Shown piece after piece: positions 1 through 8,094 of a stretch of DNA of 64,000 bases (position 1 is its first letter; each line of letters starts with the position of its first letter). The notes under the pieces are model-generated. The model ran no database searches. It had not been told where the DNA came from and saw only the letters and a program-made list of their open reading frames with translations. The DNA is from Clostridiales bacterium DTU070 (GTDB taxonomy: Bacteria; Bacillota; Clostridia; DSM-8532): contig LFSH01000062.1 of assembly GCA_001513105.1 (NCBI GenBank), positions 33,711 to 97,710 on the forward strand, in the 5' to 3' direction. Both the position numbers and the translations under genes were made by a program.

Positions 1-604
1 TATGTACCTTGTTGAATCGGGTGCTGACTTCGTAAAGGTTGGTATCGGCGGAGGTTCTATTTGTATTACGAGGGAACAGAAAGGTATAGGCCGCGGGCAG
101 GCAAGCGCCGTTATTGAAGTGGCAAAAGCGCGTGACGAGTACTTTGAAAAAACCGGCGTTTATATTCCGATTTGCTCTGATGGCGGTATTGTTCACGATT
201 ATCATATAGTACTGGCTTTGGCAATGGGCGCTGATTTTGTTATGATGGGCCGGTATTTTGCAAGGTTTGATGAAAGCCCGAATAAAAAGGTAAAACGCGG
301 AAACAGCTATGTAAAGGAATACTGGGGCGAAGGCTCAAACAGGGCAAGGAACTGGCAGAGATATGATTTGGGTGAAAGCACAAACCTCAAGTTTGAGGAG
401 GGAGTGGACAGTTATGTGCCATACGCCGGAAAACTGAAGGATAACCTGGACATAACTCTTTCGAAGATACGCTCTACAATGTCAAGCTGCGGCGCAAAAT
501 CTATAAGAGAACTGCAGAAAACAGCTCGCCTCACAATTGTTTCGTCCACAAGCCTCATAGAAGGCGGAGCGCATGACGTAATTCTGAAGGAAAGCGAGTA
601 TTAA
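1..604 (+). CDS. guaB: IMP dehydrogenase, C-terminal part (5' end outside window)
   Basis: Converts IMP to XMP with NAD+, the committed step of GMP synthesis in the cytoplasm. About 200 C-terminal residues are visible. The catalytic loop reads [14 protein letters not shown], where family members usually have GPGSICTTR; the Cys is the catalytic one. It is followed by the phosphate-binding SDGGI segment and by [11 protein letters not shown]. The tail has [15 protein letters not shown], as in other IMPDHs. The ATG at base 2 is internal to the domain, so the gene starts upstream of the window. A hairpin terminator follows. The family call is strong; GMP reductase is less likely because of the long flap and tail. 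Confidence 0.9.
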   Translation, partial: MYLVESGADFVKVGIGGGSICITREQKGIGRGQASAVIEVAKARDEYFEKTGVYIPICSDGGIVHDYHIVLALAMGADFVMMGRYFARFDESPNKKVKRGNSYVKEYWGEGSNRARNWQRYDLGESTNLKFEEGVDSYVPYAGKLKDNLDITLSKIRSTMSSCGAKSIRELQKTARLTIVSSTSLIEGGAHDVILKESEY

Positions 605-636
605 TATCAGTAAGGTATAATAAATAATACAAAAGG

Positions 637-670
637 GTTGTCCGAACTGGTGTTATATAATAAGGACAAC
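637..670 (+). other. Hairpin after guaB
   Basis: GTTGTCC at 637-643 pairs with GGACAAC at 664-670 around a 20-nt loop. There is no U tract. It lies just upstream of the better terminator at 692-732 and may be a 3' UTR stem. Confidence 0.35.
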
Positions 671-691
671 TCTGCATTCATCCAAAAAGAT

Positions 692-732
692 GGCTGTTAT
701 CTTTTCAGGATAGCAGCCGTTTATTATTTTAT
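692..732 (+). terminator. Rho-independent terminator of guaB
   Basis: GGCTGTTATC pairs with GATAGCAGCC (one G-U) around TTTTCAG, then a T-rich run (GTTTATTATTTT). It ends the guaB transcript. Confidence 0.75.
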
Positions 733-993
733 TACGCGATAAATACGTTTCAGTTCCGGCCACGAAGGGCAAAATTAAGGGCAATGCAAATCCTTGCACC
801 CTAAACAGACGGCATTATCCGGATATTTTGCGTAAGGTTCATTTTTTTACGGAAATTAACCGGAAACTGATGAAAACCAGTTAACAAAACATAATTCACG
901 TCCTTAAGACTTAATGGGAGTTTATACCGTAAGGAATATTTCACAGCCTGTTGGCAAATACTGATTAAAGATTTATTAACGGGAGGTTTTTGC
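733..993. other. Intergenic region before tepA, no gene seen
   Basis: About 260 bases without a supported ORF. A small AACTG...CAGTT dyad is visible. I could not assign a convincing sigma-A promoter for tepA here. Confidence 0.4.
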
Positions 994-1746
994 TTGAATC
1001 AAAAAATTCTGTTCGCAAAGCAAACTGAAAATCAGACCGGAAACAGCAATAATGCAGGGCAGACCTCAACAGAAAAAATGGACAATATAAAAGAGATGGG
1101 AACAGTCGAGGTACAGGAAAAGGGCCGAAGCATTCACTGCCTGACTATAATCGGCCAGATTGAAGGGCATATGGTACTGCCGCCACAGAACAAAACCACG
1201 AAATACGAGCATGTCCTGCCCCAACTGGTCGCGATTGAGGATGACAAAAAAATAGACGGCCTGCTTCTGATACTGAATACCGTGGGCGGTGACGTTGAAG
1301 CAGGTCTTGCGATAGCGGAGATGATCTCATCAATGTCAAAGCCGACCGTATCTCTCGTATTGGGCGGCGGACACAGTATAGGAGTACCGATGGCGGTATC
1401 AACAAATTATTCCTTCATAGCCCCATCGGCTACAATGACAATTCATCCGCTTCGGCTCAGCGGGATGATAATAGGCGTTCCGCAGACTTTTGAGTACTTC
1501 GACCGGATGCAGGAGCGGGTTGTAGAGTTCGTTGCAAAGAACTCGAAAATCTCAAAGGACAATTTCAGGAAACTGATGCTTAAAACCGGAGAACTGGCAA
1601 ACGATGTCGGAACGGTACTGTTCGGGCAGGAGGCGGTGGAGCATGGCATTATCGATGAAGTAGGAGGTCTTGCGTCTGCCCTGAAAAAACTGGATTCCCT
1701 GATTGAGCAGATAAAAAAGGACAAGGATGGTGGACAGGAAAAATGA
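994..1746 (+). CDS. tepA: ClpP-fold serine protease, translocation-enhancing protein TepA family
   Basis: A ClpP/crotonase-fold peptidase of 250 residues, longer than ClpP because of a roughly 50-residue polar N-terminal extension. [14 protein letters not shown] matches the ClpP GGxVxxGxAI segment. [13 protein letters not shown] carries the candidate nucleophilic Ser and ATMTIHPL the candidate His. The start is TTG with GGGAGG ten bases upstream. The stop overlaps the ylzJ start (ATGA). The tepA-ylzJ pair is also found in Bacillus, where TepA (YmfB) has been linked to protein export. The substrate is unknown. Confidence 0.85.
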   Translation: MNQKILFAKQTENQTGNSNNAGQTSTEKMDNIKEMGTVEVQEKGRSIHCLTIIGQIEGHMVLPPQNKTTKYEHVLPQLVAIEDDKKIDGLLLILNTVGGDVEAGLAIAEMISSMSKPTVSLVLGGGHSIGVPMAVSTNYSFIAPSATMTIHPLRLSGMIIGVPQTFEYFDRMQERVVEFVAKNSKISKDNFRKLMLKTGELANDVGTVLFGQEAVEHGIIDEVGGLASALKKLDSLIEQIKKDKDGGQEK

Positions 1747-2021
1747 TTTATTCAATAGTACCATGTGATCAACTGATCAATTATCCGCAGGACAGCAACC
1801 AGGAACGTATAGAAGTTGATATCAACGGTGAGAATGTTGTCCTGTTAAAGGGTGAGAACAATACGTATACAATTGAAAGGCTGATTTCAACAAATCCAAG
1901 GGCATATCTGAACCCCGAGCTCATGCCCGGAACAATGATTATGACGATAATATCAAAAAAGGACAGTCCCTGTGTAAAATGGGAGATTATTAACAACGGC
2001 CTGGAACTTATGAGGGAATAA
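1743..2021 (+). CDS. ylzJ: YlzJ-like small protein
   Basis: A 92-residue protein that begins [12 protein letters not shown] and contains [17 protein letters not shown], typical of the YlzJ-like family found next to tepA in Bacillus and Clostridia. Its start overlaps the tepA stop by four bases, so the two are probably translationally coupled. Function is not known. The spoIIIE/ftsK gene that often follows in Bacillus is absent; serA follows instead. Confidence 0.8.
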   Translation: MIYSIVPCDQLINYPQDSNQERIEVDINGENVVLLKGENNTYTIERLISTNPRAYLNPELMPGTMIMTIISKKDSPCVKWEIINNGLELMRE

Positions 2022-2112
2022 TTGGTTAAGTTCCATAAAACCCTATAATAACAAAAATGATCAGGCAGGAAATATTTATGAAAAAAGATTGACAAAATAT
2101 TAACATAAACTC

Positions 2113-2140
2113 TTGACATTTGCTATTTTAGTAATATAAT
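2113..2140 (+). promoter_or_regulatory. Sigma-A promoter of serA leader
   Basis: TTGACA (2113-2118) and TATAAT (2135-2140), both perfect consensus, are separated by 16 bp. It drives the glycine riboswitch leader, with transcription starting near 2147. Confidence 0.85.
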
Positions 2141-2184
2141 TAAAGCAATAAAACCGGAACAACAAACTGAATAAATCCGGATGA

Positions 2185-2333
2185 AGATTGAAGGAGAGCT
2201 GCCGCAAGGCACACCGAAGGAGTAAATCTCTCAGGTTAAAAGATTTCAATCGGACGGACCTCTGGAGAGACCAGGTATGGCGCCGAAGGGGCAAGCCCGA
2301 AAGGGTGTATCTCTCAGGCAAAAGGACAGAGTC
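2185..2333 (+). promoter_or_regulatory. Tandem glycine riboswitch
   Basis: Two gcvT-type aptamers lie in a row. Aptamer 1 has GGAGAG (2193), ACACCGAAGGAGTAAATCTC and TCAGG. Aptamer 2 has CTCTGGAGAGACC, GCCGAAGGGGCAA, ATCTCTCAGGCAAAAGGACA and a closing CAGAG (2327-2331). These match the conserved glycine riboswitch core closely. P1 of aptamer 2 would pair CTCTG (2260-2264) with CAGAG (2327-2331). The element sits in the leader of serA, ahead of an intrinsic terminator, so control is probably by transcription attenuation. Control of serA, a serine/glycine biosynthesis gene, suggests glycine switches it off; this is inference. Confidence 0.93.
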
Positions 2334-2391
2334 TTTAAATGATTTAGGCAAAGTGCAGAAATCAAATTCGCCGTACTCAACTACATCAGAG

Positions 2392-2421
2392 GTCAAACAA
2401 TTGGTTTGACTTATTTTTTTT
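2392..2421 (+). terminator. Intrinsic terminator of the glycine riboswitch leader
   Basis: GTCAAAC (2392-2398) pairs with GTTTGAC (2404-2410) around AATTG, followed by TTATTTTTTTT. It ends just before the serA ribosome site (AGGAGGGG), so it is the expression platform. CAGAGGTC (2387-2394) can instead pair with GACCTCTG (2257-2264), which would block it. Confidence 0.85.
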
Positions 2422-2435
2422 AGGAGGGGTTTTCT

Positions 2436-4040
2436 TTGGCAAAGATAATAGTAACAGACAAAATGGCACCTGACGGAATTGACTACTTAAAAAGCAAGGG
2501 ATTTGAAGTTGATACTCCATTTGGTATTTCTCACGAAGAGCTGCTCAACGTAATAGAGAATTATGATGCCATTATTGTAAGAAGTGCTACAAAAGTCACT
2601 AAGGATGTTATTAAGCGAGCCAAAAACCTAAAGGTTGCAGGAAGAGCCGGAAACGGCATAGACAACATTGATGTGGATGAATGTACAAAAAGAGGTATAG
2701 CAGTAGTTAATACACCCGAAGGAAATATTATGGCTGCTGCGGAAATGGCTGTAGCTTTGGCTTTTTCAATCTTCAGAAACATCCCTCAGGCACATCTTGC
2801 AGCAAAGAACAAGGATTTCAGAAGGAGCAAATTTGTAGGTGAAGAGCTTGATGGAAAAACAGCAGGTGTTATCGGCATCGGCAAGATTGGGTCGATCGTT
2901 GCAAAAAAACTTCTTGGTGTTGGCATGAAGGTTGTAGGATATGATCCCTATGCTGCGGACGAGAAATTCGTACAGCTCGGAATCACCCGCTGCGATACTC
3001 TCGAAGAGCTTCTGAAAGTATCAGACCTTATAACTTTACATATACCGAAGAGCCCTCAGAACATGGGCCTTATTGGTGAAAAAGAGCTTAAAATGTGCAA
3101 AAAGGGAGTTCGCATTGTCAATGCTGCCAGGGGCGGCATGGTAGATGAGAAAGCTCTCTATAATGCAATAGTTGAAGGACATGTTGCAGCAGCAGCCCTT
3201 GACGTTCAGGAAGTTGAACCCAACTTCACAAAGAAACCCGAAGAGCAGGATTACTGGAATCCGCTTCTTGACCTTGATAATGTTGTTTTTACACCTCACC
3301 TTGGAGCATCAACAAAGGAAGCAAATTATAATGTAAGTATCGGCGTTGCAAAACTTATTGAAGGTGTTCTGAACGGCGAGTTTGTACCTGCAGTTAACAT
3401 GCCTCCCGTAACAGGTGATATCAACCAGTTAAGGCCGTATATTGATTTGGCCGAGAAACTGGGCAGCATTTACTATCAGGCTGAAAGAGACAGGGTTACA
3501 AAGATCGAAGTAATCTACAGCGGTGATGTTGCCAAAATGGACACAAGGGCTATAACCCTTTCGGCAATAAAGGGCTTCCTCAACAGTGCCGGCGATCAGG
3601 ATGTAAATTACATCAATGCCGAGCTGAAGCTGAAGGAACTTGGAGTTAAGCTGACAGAAAGCAAGAGCACACATCTTGACAAATATACAAACCTGATAAC
3701 CGTGAAATTCACCAATGTGAACAAGGAACTGGCCGTATCCGGAACGGTTTTTGCGAAGGATGTTATCCGGATTGTCGACTTTTTCGGTTACCAGCTTGAT
3801 TTTGAGCCCACGCCTCATGTAATTGCCATTCAGAACATGGACGTTCCTGGAATGATAGGAAAGGTTGGCACTTTGCTCGGAGAAAATGACATTAATATAG
3901 CTGCAATGCAATGGAGCCGCAACAGAAGAGGAGAAAAAGCAGTGTCCTTTATAAGCGTTGATGCTGAGATCTCTGATGATATACTGAAACGGCTGTTGCA
4001 GATTGATGGAATACTGAAAGCCTCCAGGCTTCACTTTTAA
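2436..4040 (+). CDS. serA: D-3-phosphoglycerate dehydrogenase
   Basis: Oxidises 3-phosphoglycerate to 3-phosphohydroxypyruvate with NAD+, the first step of serine (and then glycine) synthesis. At 534 residues it is the long form, with catalytic and NAD domains (about 1-310), an intervening ASB domain (about 320-450) and a C-terminal ACT domain (about 460-534). Visible motifs are GRAGNGIDNID, the Rossmann GIGKIGSIVAKKL, NAARGGMVDE with the catalytic Arg, and HLGAST with the catalytic His. The start is TTG behind AGGAGGGG. The ACT domain may allow feedback control in addition to the glycine riboswitch. serC and serB are not nearby. Confidence 0.95.
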   Translation: MAKIIVTDKMAPDGIDYLKSKGFEVDTPFGISHEELLNVIENYDAIIVRSATKVTKDVIKRAKNLKVAGRAGNGIDNIDVDECTKRGIAVVNTPEGNIMAAAEMAVALAFSIFRNIPQAHLAAKNKDFRRSKFVGEELDGKTAGVIGIGKIGSIVAKKLLGVGMKVVGYDPYAADEKFVQLGITRCDTLEELLKVSDLITLHIPKSPQNMGLIGEKELKMCKKGVRIVNAARGGMVDEKALYNAIVEGHVAAAALDVQEVEPNFTKKPEEQDYWNPLLDLDNVVFTPHLGASTKEANYNVSIGVAKLIEGVLNGEFVPAVNMPPVTGDINQLRPYIDLAEKLGSIYYQAERDRVTKIEVIYSGDVAKMDTRAITLSAIKGFLNSAGDQDVNYINAELKLKELGVKLTESKSTHLDKYTNLITVKFTNVNKELAVSGTVFAKDVIRIVDFFGYQLDFEPTPHVIAIQNMDVPGMIGKVGTLLGENDINIAAMQWSRNRRGEKAVSFISVDAEISDDILKRLLQIDGILKASRLHF

Positions 4041-4107
4041 CACACCTCATACCGGCGGGCACCCAGCCTGGATATAAACGACGGAACATATGAATATCCA
4101 TCCAACG

Positions 4108-4131
4108 GGCGGACCTTTGTCCGCCTTTTTT
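4108..4131 (+). terminator. Rho-independent terminator of serA
   Basis: GGCGGAC pairs with GTCCGCC around CTTT, followed by TTTTTT. Confidence 0.9.
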
Positions 4132-4381
4132 ATTCCAGGCCGGTGTGAACGGGAAAAAACCGGTACAGGCAATACACAGTGAATGATCCCGATGTTTGGG
4201 AAAATGAATATTAAATTGCTAAAACAATGTGCCATGTACTGCGGCCGGTTATTCAACCGACCTTTTATTATCGTGAAAAATGGTATATTATTTTATTATG
4301 CCTGAAATACCCGCATATATTGCAGGGACATCCCGCACCTGCAGGCGGGCGGGTCTTCAAATTCTTTGCTTGGAGGTTTTT
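4132..4381. other. Intergenic region before rimO
   Basis: No gene. The rimO frame is open upstream of its ATG as far as 4280, but that stretch has no ribosome site and is unlike RimO proteins. No clear promoter was identified. Confidence 0.4.
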
Positions 4382-5737
4382 ATGCCGATTAAAGTAGGAT
4401 GTATATCTCTTGGATGTCCAAAAAATCTTGTGGACAGCGAAATTATGCTTGGAATGCTGAATGACGGTGATTACCGGATTACAACAGATCTGCATGAAGC
4501 AGACGCAATAATAGTCAATACATGCGCGTTTATAAATGACGCGAAGGAAGAGGCCGTTGATGCGATATTAAGCGCATCTTTATACAGGAAAACCGGGAAC
4601 CTGAAGGCTCTTATAGTTACCGGCTGCCTGGCTCAGCGGTACAAGGATGAAATAATCAGCGAGATTCCCGAAGTTGATGCGGTTGTCGGAACTGGCAATA
4701 TCAGCGAAATCCGACAGGTAATCAGTGAACATGTGGCCGGTAACCGGGAAAAAAGACTTTTTGTAAACGATCCGAAAGATGTGTGCTATCTTGATAATAC
4801 ACGTATGCTGTCGCAGTCGGGTTCATCCCAGTACCTCAAAATTGCCGAAGGATGCAGCAACCACTGCACATATTGCATTATACCGTATCTGCGGGGGCCT
4901 TTCAGAAGCAGGAGCATCGAAAGCATCGTTTCCGAAGCTGAAACGCTGGTTAAGGCTGGTGCCCGGGAAATTATTCTTATAGCCCAGGATGTTACGAGGT
5001 ACGGTGAAGATATTTATGGTGAATACAGGCTTGTGGAGCTTGTAAGAAAACTGTCCGGAATCGGCGGACTGAAATGGATCAGGCTTCTGTACTGTTATCC
5101 TGAAAGAATAACCGATGAACTTGTATACGAATTAAAAATCAATCCAAAACTTCTGAAATACCTGGATATACCGATCCAGCACGCATCGGACAGGGTACTT
5201 AAGACAATGGGAAGAAAAACCGAAAGGAAGGAACTTGCCGGGCTGATTGAAAGGCTCCGCTCGGAAATACCGGGTATCATTCTAAGGACAACCCTGATAA
5301 CAGGTTTTCCCGGTGAAACCGAAGAAGATATCGAAATACTGAAGGATTTCATTAAAAGTTATCCTTTCGACAGGCTTGGTGTATTTGCATACTCACGTGA
5401 AGAGGGCACACCCGCCGCAAAAATGAAGAACCAGGTAAAAGAACCGGTGAAAAAGCAGCGCCGGGAAGAGATACTGGCTGTTCAAAATGAGGCGGTAATT
5501 CCGCTCATCGGGAAGAGGCTGGGCCGGGTTTACGAAGTATTGGTTGAAGGAGTGGCGGAGGACGGTATTTTCTATTACGGCCGGTCCTATGGTGAGGCAC
5601 CCGAAATTGATCCGGTAATTTACTTTACGTCAATTGAGCCCCTGGAAACGGGTTCGTTTGTCAACGTTAAAATATTGAACATTGACGGGATGGATCTTGT
5701 CGGAGAGGTTGTTTTCAACCAGCCTGACATGACCTGA
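4382..5737 (+). CDS. rimO: Ribosomal protein S12 methylthiotransferase RimO
   Basis: A radical SAM enzyme that adds a methylthio group to the conserved Asp of ribosomal protein S12. The N-terminal UPF0004 domain starts MPIKVGCISLGCPKN, with further cluster Cys in NTCAF and GCLAQRY. The radical SAM cluster is EGCSNHCTYC. A C-terminal TRAM domain follows (about 385-451). The start at 4382 follows TTGGAGG and leaves 451 residues, the usual length; the ORF track start at 4280 adds 34 residues that do not belong. pgsA follows after 17 bases, so the two are probably cotranscribed. MiaB is excluded by the GCPKN signature. Confidence 0.95.
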   Translation: MPIKVGCISLGCPKNLVDSEIMLGMLNDGDYRITTDLHEADAIIVNTCAFINDAKEEAVDAILSASLYRKTGNLKALIVTGCLAQRYKDEIISEIPEVDAVVGTGNISEIRQVISEHVAGNREKRLFVNDPKDVCYLDNTRMLSQSGSSQYLKIAEGCSNHCTYCIIPYLRGPFRSRSIESIVSEAETLVKAGAREIILIAQDVTRYGEDIYGEYRLVELVRKLSGIGGLKWIRLLYCYPERITDELVYELKINPKLLKYLDIPIQHASDRVLKTMGRKTERKELAGLIERLRSEIPGIILRTTLITGFPGETEEDIEILKDFIKSYPFDRLGVFAYSREEGTPAAKMKNQVKEPVKKQRREEILAVQNEAVIPLIGKRLGRVYEVLVEGVAEDGIFYYGRSYGEAPEIDPVIYFTSIEPLETGSFVNVKILNIDGMDLVGEVVFNQPDMT

Positions 5738-5754
5738 AAGAGAGGAGTATTGTT

Positions 5755-6324
5755 ATGAATCTGCCCAATAAGCTGACCGTTTTCAGAATTATTTTAATAC
5801 CTGTTTTTCTGATCCTGGTTCTTCCGGTGTTCAACGGAAGGACGCTGCTTCTGGTACCTGCGGAGACAGGAAGGATTATTGCAGCAGTTGTGTTTGTTTT
5901 GGCTTCCTTTACAGACTATCTTGACGGGAAAATAGCGCGTAAAAGAAACTGTGTAACCACCTTCGGCAAATTCCTGGATCCTATTGCCGACAAACTTCTG
6001 GTGACGTCGGCTTTAATGGCCCTGATACAGCTGGGCGATATTTCCGCATGGGCGGCGGTTATAATAATTGCCCGGGAATTTATTGTAACAGGCATCCGTA
6101 TAATGGCGGCAAGTGACGGTGTTGTCATTGCTGCAAGCAGCCTGGGCAAGGCTAAAACGCTCATCCAGATGCTTGCCGTTTTCTTTATTCTGCTGCGTGA
6201 TTTCCCGTTCTCGATGTTTACATCTGTCCCCGTAGGCCGGATACTGCTGTGGATCGCAGTCCTTCTTACCATTTACTCGGGATATGATTACCTGAAGGCA
6301 AACTGGGACAGAATTAAGAATTAG
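5755..6324 (+). CDS. pgsA: CDP-diacylglycerol-glycerol-3-phosphate 3-phosphatidyltransferase
   Basis: Makes phosphatidylglycerophosphate from CDP-diacylglycerol and glycerol-3-phosphate, the committed step to phosphatidylglycerol, in the cytoplasmic membrane. The CDP-alcohol phosphotransferase signature is complete: DYLDGKIARKRN, then GKFLDPIADKLLV. Four to five hydrophobic segments fit the family, and 189 residues is typical. AGAGGAG precedes the ATG. It lies between rimO and the fatty-acid operon, which fits phospholipid supply. Confidence 0.95.
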   Translation: MNLPNKLTVFRIILIPVFLILVLPVFNGRTLLLVPAETGRIIAAVVFVLASFTDYLDGKIARKRNCVTTFGKFLDPIADKLLVTSALMALIQLGDISAWAAVIIIAREFIVTGIRIMAASDGVVIAASSLGKAKTLIQMLAVFFILLRDFPFSMFTSVPVGRILLWIAVLLTIYSGYDYLKANWDRIKN

Positions 6325-6352
6325 CAGATATGAAATATTTATAAATAAATTA

Positions 6353-6381
6353 TTGCAATATAGAATAAAATAGTATATACT
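6353..6381 (+). promoter_or_regulatory. Promoter of the fapR-plsX-fab operon
   Basis: TTGCAA (6353-6358) and TATACT (6376-6381) are 17 bp apart. The predicted start near 6388 lies just before the FapR-box-like dyad at 6397-6413. Confidence 0.65.
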
Positions 6382-6396
6382 CTTTATCAACAGAAC

Positions 6397-6413
6397 ATAT
6401 TATCAGGTAATAA
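6397..6413 (-). promoter_or_regulatory. Probable FapR operator
   Basis: On the minus strand the site reads TTATTACCTGATAATAT. It matches the FapR box as I recall it from Bacillus (TTAGTACCTGATACTAA) at 14 of 17 positions and is a near-palindrome. Lying about 10 bases after the predicted start, it would let FapR repress its own operon until malonyl-CoA rises. Confidence 0.7.
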
Positions 6414-6446
6414 ATCAGAAAAACTTCATGAGGCAGGGTGTTATCA

Positions 6447-7028
6447 TTGAACAAAAGCTCAAGAGCCAAAAAGGAAAGACATAAGAAACTTTTGGAGATA
6501 ATTAAGGAAGATCCGTTCATGACCGACGAGGATATTGCCGAGTACCTTGACGTGAGCGTCCCTACGGTCAGGCTGGACAGACTGGAACTCGGCATTCCTG
6601 AACTTCGGCAGAGAATTCGTGAAGTTGCTTCATTGAACCATCAGAAGGTAAGGGCTTTGCATGCGGATGAAATAATTGGGGAAATAATTGAAATAAATCT
6701 TGGGGAAAGCGGTATTTCTATTTTGGATACAACCGAAGATATGGTATTTTCACAATCCAAAATAGTACGCGGGCACTACATATATTCACTTGCAGAATCT
6801 TTAGCCATTGCAGTTATAGATGCAGAGGTTGCCCTTGTTGGCGTGGCGAATATTAAATACAAAATTCCCGTGTATGCAGGGTCAAAACTCATTGCAAAGG
6901 CAACTGTAAAGCAAACCCGCAGCAGGAGCCATATTGTTTGGGTGTTCATATATAACAAGCGTAAGGAAGTGTTCAGGGGAAAATTCATACTGGTGTCTGT
7001 TGATGGCATCAAATCGGGCGAAAAATAA
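6447..7028 (+). CDS. fapR: Transcription factor FapR, fatty acid and phospholipid regulator
   Basis: A repressor of lipid synthesis genes whose effector is malonyl-CoA. An N-terminal DeoR-like helix-turn-helix (about 10-60) contains MTDEDIAEYLDVSVPTVRLD and the highly conserved RLELGIPELRQRI. The C-terminal hot-dog effector domain spans about 90-190. I chose TTG 6447 because AGGCAGGG lies 8 bases upstream and the protein then starts like other FapRs; the track's GTG at 6438 adds three residues. It is first in a run of lipid genes and has its own probable operator upstream. Confidence 0.93.
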   Translation: MNKSSRAKKERHKKLLEIIKEDPFMTDEDIAEYLDVSVPTVRLDRLELGIPELRQRIREVASLNHQKVRALHADEIIGEIIEINLGESGISILDTTEDMVFSQSKIVRGHYIYSLAESLAIAVIDAEVALVGVANIKYKIPVYAGSKLIAKATVKQTRSRSHIVWVFIYNKRKEVFRGKFILVSVDGIKSGEK

Positions 7029-7083
7029 GATACTGCATAATAAGTCTGAAATGAAAAAACATCCAAGGAAGGGCTGGGACCGG

Positions 7084-8094
7084 ATGAAAATCATGGTAGA
7101 CGCAATGGGCGGGGACAATGCACCCGAAGAGATAGTAAAAGGCTGCATAGATGCATTGAAAATGAAGGATGGTTTTGAAATAGAGCTTATCGGCATAGAG
7201 GATGAAATAAAAAAATGCATGGATAAATATAACTTTGAAAGCAAACGAATTATAATTACTCATACTCCTGAGGTCATATACAACGACGACAAGCCTACCG
7301 TATCCATTCGCCGCAAGAAGAACTCGTCGATGGTAACTGGTCTTCGGAAAATACGGGATAATGAAGGAGAAATCTTTATTTCTGCCGGAAGCACGGGTGC
7401 GCTGCTTGCAGGGACATTGCTCATAGCAGGCAGAATAGAGGGGGTTTTAAGGCCTGCACTTGCCCCGGTTGTGCCGTCAATTTCAGGGGGTACAATGATA
7501 GTGGATGCAGGCATGAATACCCGGTGCAGACCCGAAAACTACGTCCAGTTTGCAATAATGGGTTCTTCGTATATGGAGAAGGTATACAAAAAGGAAAACC
7601 CAAGGGTGGGGCTTGTAAATATCGGAACCGAGGATGAAAAGGGAAATGCCGTGCTGAGGGAAGCTCTGTCCTTGCTCAGGAAATGCGACCTTAATTTTAT
7701 AGGCAACATCGAAGGCAGGGATATTGCCGAAGGAAAGGTTGATGTAGCTGTATGTGACGGTTTTACCGGGAATGCAATGCTGAAAATGATGGAGGGTACG
7801 GGCAAATACTTTTTCCATCACATGAAAAGGATTTTCAACAACAGTTTCCTTTCCAAAATATCCGCACTGTTAATAAAAGCCCATCTGAAAAAACTGAAAG
7901 ACAGTGTTGATCCTGAAATAGCAGGCGGTACCCCGATACTCGGGGCCAACGGCTTGATTTTCAAATGCCATGGCAACAGCGGTGCAAAGGCGATACAAAA
8001 CACAATACTGAATGCATACAGAATTTCAGACACAGGGTTTGTGGATGAAATCAGGAAAAGAATTACAAGTATGGAGGTTTGTATTGATGATTGA
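7084..8094 (+). CDS. plsX: Phosphate acyltransferase PlsX
   Basis: Makes acyl-phosphate from acyl-ACP, feeding PlsY for phosphatidic acid synthesis; it works at the membrane surface. It starts MKIMVDAMGGDNAPEEIV, the PlsX signature, and has FISAGSTGALLAG and the GVLRPALAPVVPS region. ATG 7084 is preceded by AAGGAAGGG; the track's start at 6934 would overlap fapR by about 95 bases with non-homologous sequence. The length of 336 residues is normal. Its end overlaps fabH by eight bases, implying coupled translation. Confidence 0.95.
   Translation: MKIMVDAMGGDNAPEEIVKGCIDALKMKDGFEIELIGIEDEIKKCMDKYNFESKRIIITHTPEVIYNDDKPTVSIRRKKNSSMVTGLRKIRDNEGEIFISAGSTGALLAGTLLIAGRIEGVLRPALAPVVPSISGGTMIVDAGMNTRCRPENYVQFAIMGSSYMEKVYKKENPRVGLVNIGTEDEKGNAVLREALSLLRKCDLNFIGNIEGRDIAEGKVDVAVCDGFTGNAMLKMMEGTGKYFFHHMKRIFNNSFLSKISALLIKAHLKKLKDSVDPEIAGGTPILGANGLIFKCHGNSGAKAIQNTILNAYRISDTGFVDEIRKRITSMEVCIDD

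Noticed and set aside
4280-4381. N-terminal extension of RimO in the ORF track
   Set aside because: No ribosome site, not RimO-like, and a good TTGGAGG lies before ATG 4382.
6934-7083. Long N-terminal extension of PlsX overlapping fapR
   Set aside because: The protein is PlsX-like only from MKIMVDAMGGDN, and that ATG has a ribosome site.
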